This document shows positions 51,801 to 60,800 of a DNA stretch of 64,000 nt, piece by piece (positions within the stretch are counted from its first letter, which is position 1; the number at the start of each line of letters is the position of its first letter). The notes below the pieces were generated by a model that made no database searches, was not told the DNA's origin, and was given only the letters and a program-made list of their open reading frames with translations. This DNA is from Acridotheres tristis. Its lineage: Eukaryota; Chordata; Aves; Passeriformes; Sturnidae. The translations under genes were made by a program, and so were the position numbers. The stretch covers positions 18,824,501 to 18,888,500 of the forward strand of contig CM072891.1 in NCBI GenBank assembly GCA_037013685.1, read 5' to 3'.

Positions 51801-54800
51801 TTTTCTTTTCATTTAGAACTGTAAGTGATCACAGTTGATGGTGCTTGTCCCTGTTATCAGTGCTGTTATCTGGCAATATGTTTTAGGCATTGTAAATATC
51901 TTCAGATCTGTACAGCTTATAGTGTCAGGTCTTTAGCTTTTAGATAAAACGTTGTTAAAGCTTCACTGGTTTCCATGGATTTCCTGTGATGACCTGCATG
52001 GAATTCCAGAAAGCTGTGAGCTAAATGCTGGTTGATTTTTATGAGTGATTTATATCTAGCCTTAAAAACGCCCGTGGGCTTTTATTCAAATGTATTTTAA
52101 TGCAAAGAACTCCTTTCTCATATCACGCTATACGGATGTTGACTGCATGGAAGTAATTTTTATAAAACCATTGCCTCTCTGTTGTTGATTTCTATCCATC
52201 TATCTTGCTCCCCTCAACTAAAAGTCATGCTGCAGAGAAGCCAAGAAGATCTTCCTTACGTATTTTTTGTGAGGAATGGTGGAAATTGGTATCTCCTCGG
52301 ACAGACAGATCTCTGATGGATCATCCATTTTTTGCATTGCAGCAAATTTATATGTATCCAGCAATTTACCTGGAAATTGAAGGGTTACAATTTGTCAGGA
52401 AAAAGACTGCATTGATTTGTTTACTTGTTGCTGTGATGTAGCAAAACTCAGATCTTACTCTTTGACTGTTAAATGTCCCACCAGTTAATCCTCCTAATGA
52501 CAACAACTGCCTCTTGTGGAAGTTTAGGAGTGTGATCCTGTTTGTAAAAGATAAGAGTCCTTATCACTCGTGTGAGGAACCCATTATATTATGCTCATAG
52601 CAGATAACAGAGTGTAGTATGTTGGTGCCCCATGGGTCTGCTTTACTCAATTCTAAAACACAGCAATGCTATCACAGTATTCAATTTTCACCTTTTGACT
52701 CCCTTCAGCTCGTTCTCCTTCTGTCTGAAATGTTCTTGTTTCTTACCTTCACGCACAAATTCATTCAGTTCATAACCGTCATAGTTCCCACACATTCCAC
52801 ACGTTTTCCCCATGTATTTTTTTTCAGCCAAAACCTAAAATAAAAGAAAAAAACCCCAACATTTAAAAGGGTCACCCTAAGTAAAGATATCTACACAGCA
52901 ATACCTTTCTCAAACAAATTCGGTCCAAGCACCCAATTAAAAGTGATTTTTCTCATTAATTTCAGTGACTTTTCTGGATAAAGAATTTTGTAAGCAGTGA
53001 AGTATTTTCCCAATAGGCAAATCACGATTTTGTAAAATTAGTATTTAATAAAAAGAGTAAGATTTGAAAACACAGGGAATTGAGGGGGGATAACATTCTA
53101 AGGAGCCAGGAAATGAAGAAAATAATGCTGAAGTCCTGATAATATCTCTGTTGACAGAACATGAGTTTCAGGTCTCTTCTCTTAAGAAACTTAAGGTTTC
53201 AGGATGAAAATTTATTTTCAGAAGAAGGTTATTCAGTTCTCTATTGTTCTGGAGACTAAATTAGTAGTATTACTACTGGCTACAAACAATATATTATTAC
53301 GAAAATCTTAGATCAGAGAAATAAAACCATATTCTTTGTATAGTCAGATTAAGCCATCACAGTCGCATTTTCTCTTACATATGTGATAATGATGCTGATT
53401 AATCTGCCAGATTTATCTCCTTGTTTATCTCCTTGTTTTAGCAAACTTATTTTAGAATTCAATGTCTTTTGTGGCAATAATATCACAGGTCACACAGAGA
53501 AAATGTATTGTGGATTTTTAAGGGAAAACCTGAAAAGATTCAGAAAAAGGAAAGAAAAAAGAAACTGGTAGAAGCACTTGATGTTTGAAACAAAAGATGT
53601 CCCAGGGAAGCCCAATAAAAAAGACTAAACCATGGTGTACAATATTAAGTTCTACCCAACTTTAAACAACATCTCTTAAGCAAAACATTGCAGTTGCTGG
53701 AATACCATGAGGAAAGATTAAAATGTGTAAAAATATCCACAAATCTCAGCACTGGTGGCTTTAACTAACTACCAATGCTGCAAGTGAAAGTAATGTTCAA
53801 AGTTGTTTGTGTCAAGAAGAATGGATAAAACAGGAAAAGAATAAATATCCAAATAATAAATACATGCAAAAGCCCCCATTAAGTTCAGAGAGTTCCTGCC
53901 ATTCCAGTAAATCAGAGAGAATTTTCTTCTGTGCTCTATGAGAAGATTTTACTGACCATGAGGTAGTCATCGTTGTTCCACATGACCACCAGTTCCATCT
54001 CCATCAGCTTGGCCACCAGGCGGATGTTGCGTCCATAGGGGGCTATTTGGATTCCATTGCTGGTGTAGGGCAACTGAATGACACTGAAAGAAGGTGACAA
54101 GAGAAACCAACCTCATTGCAAGACAATGCAGATACTAGTTTTGGGGGGTTTTTATATGATAGACACACAGTCTGAGTACTTGCAGCAACATGAGAGAGAA
54201 TTCTTTCCTTTTTAATTGTGATATTTCAAAACGCATGAAACTTTCTTTGACTGAAAATCCATGTCAGCGGTTTCACTGAAGAATCACCAGAAAATGGGTT
54301 GCACAGTGATTCTACTACTGAGAATGTTTGGCCAGGACCTGGCATCTTCACTTGGTTTGGTTTTATTAGAGCATAGTTATATGTTTCAAGAACATGTAAC
54401 CATGAATTTGGGTGTGGTGGAATTATGACCGAAAACTGACAAGATAGGAGTCCAATTAGGTATGTTAACTTCAGTAATTTGTTAATGAATTTTTGACACA
54501 AAGCAGTCTTTAGTGCACCTGCTATATCTAAACACTTCACACCCCATTCATGGCAGAATCTTACCCAACACTCCTGACAGAAATGCTGCCTTTCTCAACA
54601 ATGACAACAGAAGGTCCAAGCTCAATGATGATCCTTGCAATTTTTTTGTCCAGCCCACGACGGAACTGAATGTTGAAGTCTGGGCTGGTCTCATCACATA
54701 CAGTTGCAAAGATGTAGTTGCAAGTCCCAGTGAAGTCATACTGGTATTTATCAAAGGTTGAAAAATGCCCTCCTCCCCAGGTAGAACAGGAATCCTTGCT

Positions 54801-57800
54801 CAAAACTACAAAAGAGAAAGAAACATGGATTTAGCATATTTACTCCTTCTGATCAGCATTTCAAATAAAAATACTAGGACAAGCTATTAAGCTTCTACTC
54901 AGATTAATTCTGTAAACAACATTCTAGCCCTCTGTTTGTTTGTTTGTTTTCCTTTGTAATCTCAAAATTTTATCTCAAGTCAGGAAGTGAAACAATATTA
55001 GGAGTGAGAGCAATATTCTCACCTACTGAAAGCAGAGGAGAATTCCCAAACTTCCTAGCTTGGGAAAAACCCTTCCAACTCCTATGGGTAATATTAAGAT
55101 TTACCTTGTTATTTCAGTCTGCTAGATCTGTTTGCAAAAGTGACAGCTTGCTAACACCTCAGGCACAGCATTTACCAAGCTATGGCATTGCTGTATCATG
55201 ATTAACTGTACTGTCAAATCACCAGACATCCAAAGACAGTCTTCAAAGCCCAACTTGCAATTCCACACTCTTTGGCTGTATGTTTGTGTGATGAAGTTCC
55301 AGCCAGTTTTATAAGTATATGGAATGTTTTAATCAGTTTTCATTTTTAAGAAGTAGTCTAGACCGTTCACCTAATAGACAGATTTTCAAATGTGGAAATG
55401 AATCAAAAGAAAATAGATACAACTCCAGAACTTGCTGTTAGATAGTTCTGCATCTACTTACAGCATTTGAACAGTTCCTCTGAAGCCAATAATTTTATTG
55501 AAGTGCCTAAAATCATGTCCTCAGTTCTGTATTTCCAGACTTAGATTGTTACTTTCATTTTAAAAACATTTTTGCTTATGGTATCATATGAAGCTCAGGT
55601 ATCTTAGAATATATCTTAGAGTTACAAAGTATCAGATAAGTTTATAAAAGTCTACATGCAATTTACATTTACTGTTTTAAAGCCAAAACTTCTGTTTTAA
55701 CTCTAAAGCAGAGATCAAATAACTACAGAATGCTACTGGTTTTATCCAGGTCATGTAGAAAGCACTGTTTGCCAATGTTTACCTGCTGGTAAAAAGTACT
55801 CCTCTTCCACACTTCTGTTCTGTCCCGAGGGTCTGACTGGAAAATAGGAATTGGCTGATTGTTATCATTGATCCTTCATGCCCAAGTTAGTTTAATATGC
55901 TGTGTCTGAGTGATAGTGACCACAAACCCCAGAGTGTGCCAAGGAATGGTTACCCAGGGCTGCACAATGGCCAGAGTGCAAGAGGTGCCCCTTTCAATAA
56001 ATACAGGAGCATGGTCACTGTATTTGCTTTTATTTCAATCTTATCAAAGAAAAATAACAAATGGGAATGTCAGTAACTCAAGGAAGTTTAAATCCAGATT
56101 ATGTGTTTGTCGTTTGTGTTCAGCTTTTATTAAATAGCATCTAGGGATTTTCTTTTAATTAGTCTATATCCATGCTCTTGTGTTTCTCTTGTTGTAAGAC
56201 CAGAAACCAGACAGCAGACAGAGATGAGTTTCTGAATATTTAGGAATTTTTTTGTCTGATCAAAAGTCTTTAAACTATTTTTATACTTTAAGGATGAACT
56301 TCATGTAGCTTTTCCATGCTTATACTGAATGAGAATTCTCCTAATTCATGTCACTCCCAGTTTCTTCTGTCTAAAAAAAAAAAGCTTATTATAATGAATC
56401 TTCATTTTATAGAATTGTTTTTGTTCTACACCTCTGCATTTTCCCTAAACTGGATGAAGAATTTCATTCAAGCTTTGGAGTACAGAGAATTGCTTTCCAA
56501 TGGTACACAGAAGTAAAGCATGGTATTTTTAGTGTAAAACATTAGAATTAGTAATACTAGGAAGATTGTAAATAGAATAGGATAGAAAAAAGTCAGAATA
56601 TTAGGACTGATATCCTTATTTATTTTAGAAAGGATCTTGTGAAAATTTTGTTTTCTGAACGCCTATAGCCTCTGTATCCCGTAGCAGAGGAACATCATGT
56701 CCCACAAAATAGATCATGTTAGCATGATGACATTTATTCATTCTTGCCATGGACATGGAGAACTAAATGACTATTGAATGAACTTTAAATTTACAATTCA
56801 GTGCCTCATATTTCTTCAGAAAAGGACATGTGAAAAAGTATGTTGGTTCTGCCCAAGGGCTGATGTAACTGTATTTTATTTCCAGCAGTGGCCATTAACA
56901 GCCTGCCCAAGGGAAGACTACCATCAGAGCAGGCATATATGCTTCCACAGATAGTCCCTCTGTCTTCAATTATTTTCAGTTCAGGGAATTCTGTGAGGCT
57001 ATTGAGATTTTTCTGCTTACCCCTCCCTTAGTGCTCTGGCTTCCAAGTCCTTGTCCATCATTTTGAACAGAACCAAAATTCCTTTGTTGCAGAAAATTCC
57101 ACAAGAACTACAGTCAAAATTAGCCATTAAATTTTAATTATGAGTTAACATTTTAAGGATACTTGCCTTTCTAACCATACTTCTGATAGCTAATATCTTA
57201 AATATTTTAAAGCCGTAATATGTCCTTTTTTTTGTTTTGTTTTGGCATTGCACATTGTTTTACACAAGTAAGATAGTAGTACCTTACTATTTGCATTTCT
57301 CAGACTCAGAAGGACTAGCACAAATTTACAGTAAGTAGGTGGCTGGAGTTAATTTAGCATGCAGATCTGAAGGGATGCACACAAGCCATTCTTTGGAGTT
57401 AAGGGAAAACTGCTGGTGAACTACCAGAAGTGTGGCAGCAGCTGGCACAGCTGAACACTGAAGCAGAGCTCTGTCCTACTCTGACCCCCCTCTGGCTGCT
57501 GGCTACAAAGGTAAGGAAGAAGTATTCCACACTCTGATTGTCCATTTGCATATAAGTTTGTTTTAACCTGAAATTTTTAAAATCATTTTCAAAGACCTGA
57601 TCTATATGGAGAATGAGCTTTATTTCGTTTCCTGGATTTTGCAGTATCAAAAGAATCCATATCCTATATTTTTAGATAGTATTAGGCAGTAGTATGTAGG
57701 AATGAAAATCAAACATACCACACAAATTACCCCAATAGCAAATTTCTAAATGTGGAAGGCTACTAAACAGCTCACAGTTTCTATCTTTAGGCATCAAAAC

Positions 57801-60800
57801 CTCAGTATGGCACACTGAAGCACTTTCAATTTAGTTTAAAACTTACCACAGTGAGACAACGTGTTTTACAATCGTTTTACATGCTAAGTCTTCATTTGGA
57901 TTTTCTAAAATTTAATGCTTCAAAACATATGCTCCTTGAGGCAAAGACTTATTTTTATTATGTGGTTTGTACAGTGCCTTCTGCAATATGGACTTGATGC
58001 TGAATAGAGTTATCACTCACACTTGAATGCAAACATTAAAAACTAGGTCAGACACTTACTTCTTTGCAGAGATTCTTTCTGTTTGTGGTAAAAAATGTGG
58101 GACCAATAATTTCCTTCAAAAGCTGTGAAAAGGAAAAAGACAACACAACAAAGTTATCCTCTGAGCAAAAGGAAGGTGAATATTTGTATATTTATTTATT
58201 TATTTTTAAGCATGCTGCAAGTCAAAGCAGGGTCAGCACATATGAATTGTGCTCTGTCACACAAATCCAAATGGAAATTATCATGGAAAATCACATAATT
58301 CCTAATTACATAATTAAGTAAATTAAGATCAGCAGACAACTGCATAACATCCTGTGAATTTTTTGTATTTTCTTTTCCTACATTTCTTTTTTGAATGACA
58401 AAAGTGTCTTTGATGGTTTTGACTATCAAGGTCAAACAATTCCTTCTGGTTCATGACCTTGATGGTCATAATTAAGAAAATTCTTCTGTACCAGTCAAAT
58501 GTTATCAAAATTTGCCAGAAATCCTATGCAATATGAAAGCTTCTATACTTCATACTAAAATCCTATGTTCCTGTTAAAAAAAGTGGGATAAATCTTTCCT
58601 CATGTTTTTGAGTTCTTGTTTTCCCATCTGGGTAGAAGCAGTGGAGGGAATAGCCAAAAGTGTGAAAATATGGGGGAAGTATTGTCCCATGTATTCTTCA
58701 CAAGAACTGTGGGATCTGGAGCTGAAGAGCAGGACATCCCCAAGTACAGTTGTTGCTTTTGCTGATCACATTAATAAATGACTGCAGAATGATGCAAGTG
58801 TCACCTGCTCCCTTCCACCCACCTCTTCCTAAAGCCTGGTTTTGTTAGGAGAAGCCCAGGAATGTTTAGCAAATGCTGGGTGCAGTGTGGCTCCTTTTCC
58901 ACGTCAAGCAAAGACCTGCTGCAAGAGCACAACTACTCCACATTCTCCCACATACTCAAAGGCTGTTTCACCCAGCATTTTTGCTCTCAGAGTCAATACT
59001 TGGGTGGAAAAAGCTAAAACAAGACGCAGGAATAAAGACCTGAGGTGCTTCAGAAATGTACTATTCATTCTTAAATTTTCTCATGTCTCATATATGGTTT
59101 AGACAGCAGGAGCAAGCATCTTGCAGAACCTATGTAATTCTCTATTACGTTTAGGATCTTTTGCAACATGTTGTGGCAGAAAGTTTCTTTCATCAAATAA
59201 ACCAGGCCAAATCCACATCTATATCTATATATACACTGCAGCTCTGCAGGGTGCTGCTGCTGCTTCCTTGGATAGTGCAGTGAATAGAAGCCTCCAGGGA
59301 GCTCACCAGCTGTAGCAGAATCTCAGCCAATTCCATGCTGTGCTGCTGAAGGTAAGGTAACATTTGCCATGTGCTACCTCAAGAGCTACAGGAAAACAGG
59401 TGAGGCTCTGCTTTTTATGTATGGCTAGGTTAAAGTACAAGAGGGAATTTTGGAACTGAGAGTTTCAGCACATCCTTTTGCTTTGGAGCTCAGATCCAGA
59501 CATCTCCCACAGTCCCCTCAATTCTTCTGTGAAACAGTACTTGCTGAAAAAAGATGTTATCTGGATAAACTAACCTAAGTTTTTAAGAGCTAAAATACTA
59601 CACTGGTAGAATTGTATACAATGCATGTTTAGGAATAAGGGAAATAAATCAAGCATATAAGTTCAGTGACAGAAGTGCTCCCATCCTAAATGTTCTAATA
59701 GCTTAAAATGACATTTATCTCAGCCACTCCCAAGTTGTCTGACACACTCCTCACAGAATCATTATAGACTCTACTCATGCTGCCTTGCTGTCTAGAATTG
59801 GTCAGCACTGGCCAATAATTGCTTGGAATTTTGCCAGTGTTTTAGAAAACCTCCACGGTTGGCCTGAAACTCAGCAGGCATTTCCAAAATCCAGCATGCT
59901 CCTTCCAAGTTCCTAATGAACTGCATCACAGTAAGTACACCACAATAAGGAACAGTCAGTTTGTGGCTTTCAGGTTAACACTGTTCATGCCTAGAGTTGC
60001 TGCTGCCTTTTTTGAACACCTGGATTTTGATACCTGCATTTGTTCAATAATCTATTATTGCTAGTTTTGCAGTTTTCCAATCGTTACAGTTTAATCATAA
60101 ATTTCAAACAGTACATGAATGGGATTTAGGAGTGTGCAACAGCTGCCTTCCAAGGATATTAGATTTGCAGGAACTGAATATATGCCTAAAACATTACTTC
60201 ACGTCAGATCTATCTAGAGAGTTTGATGTAAAGCAAAATGTCTAATAATTAATGGACAAATATTTTGGATTAGAGCAGACAGATCAGTTTACAAAGCTTG
60301 TTTCTTGACTTTTCAAACTCAAAAATCTAAGCACGGCAAACAAATTTAACATATACTTCAGTTTGGTATTTAGATTACATTTGAGCATAATAATCATCCT
60401 GAGTACAAGAGTTAGATTGAAAATAACTAGGGATATGAAATCCACTTTAACTTTTTGCCCAGAGAATAGCTAATAAAATAAATACTGAACCATTTTCTAG
60501 CTGTCAATCAGTCTGTATCCTGACAGATCAAACTATTATAGTAATTACAATACAGTAATTATTCTCAGCATTTACATTCTTTTTCTCACACTTAACTCTG
60601 AAGAGAATAGTGAAATCTTCCTGGCAAGGTTATCAACCATTCAGAAGCACACAAAATGGCAGACTGTACACATATATCAAGAGCTATGGATCTGCAGAAG
60701 TTGTATTTTGCAATTATTTCAGAACTTTTAATTTAAAAGGCTGTCCTAATGTTAAATGAGATTTCTAAAGTGCTGAAATCTTCCTTACTGGCATTTTACT

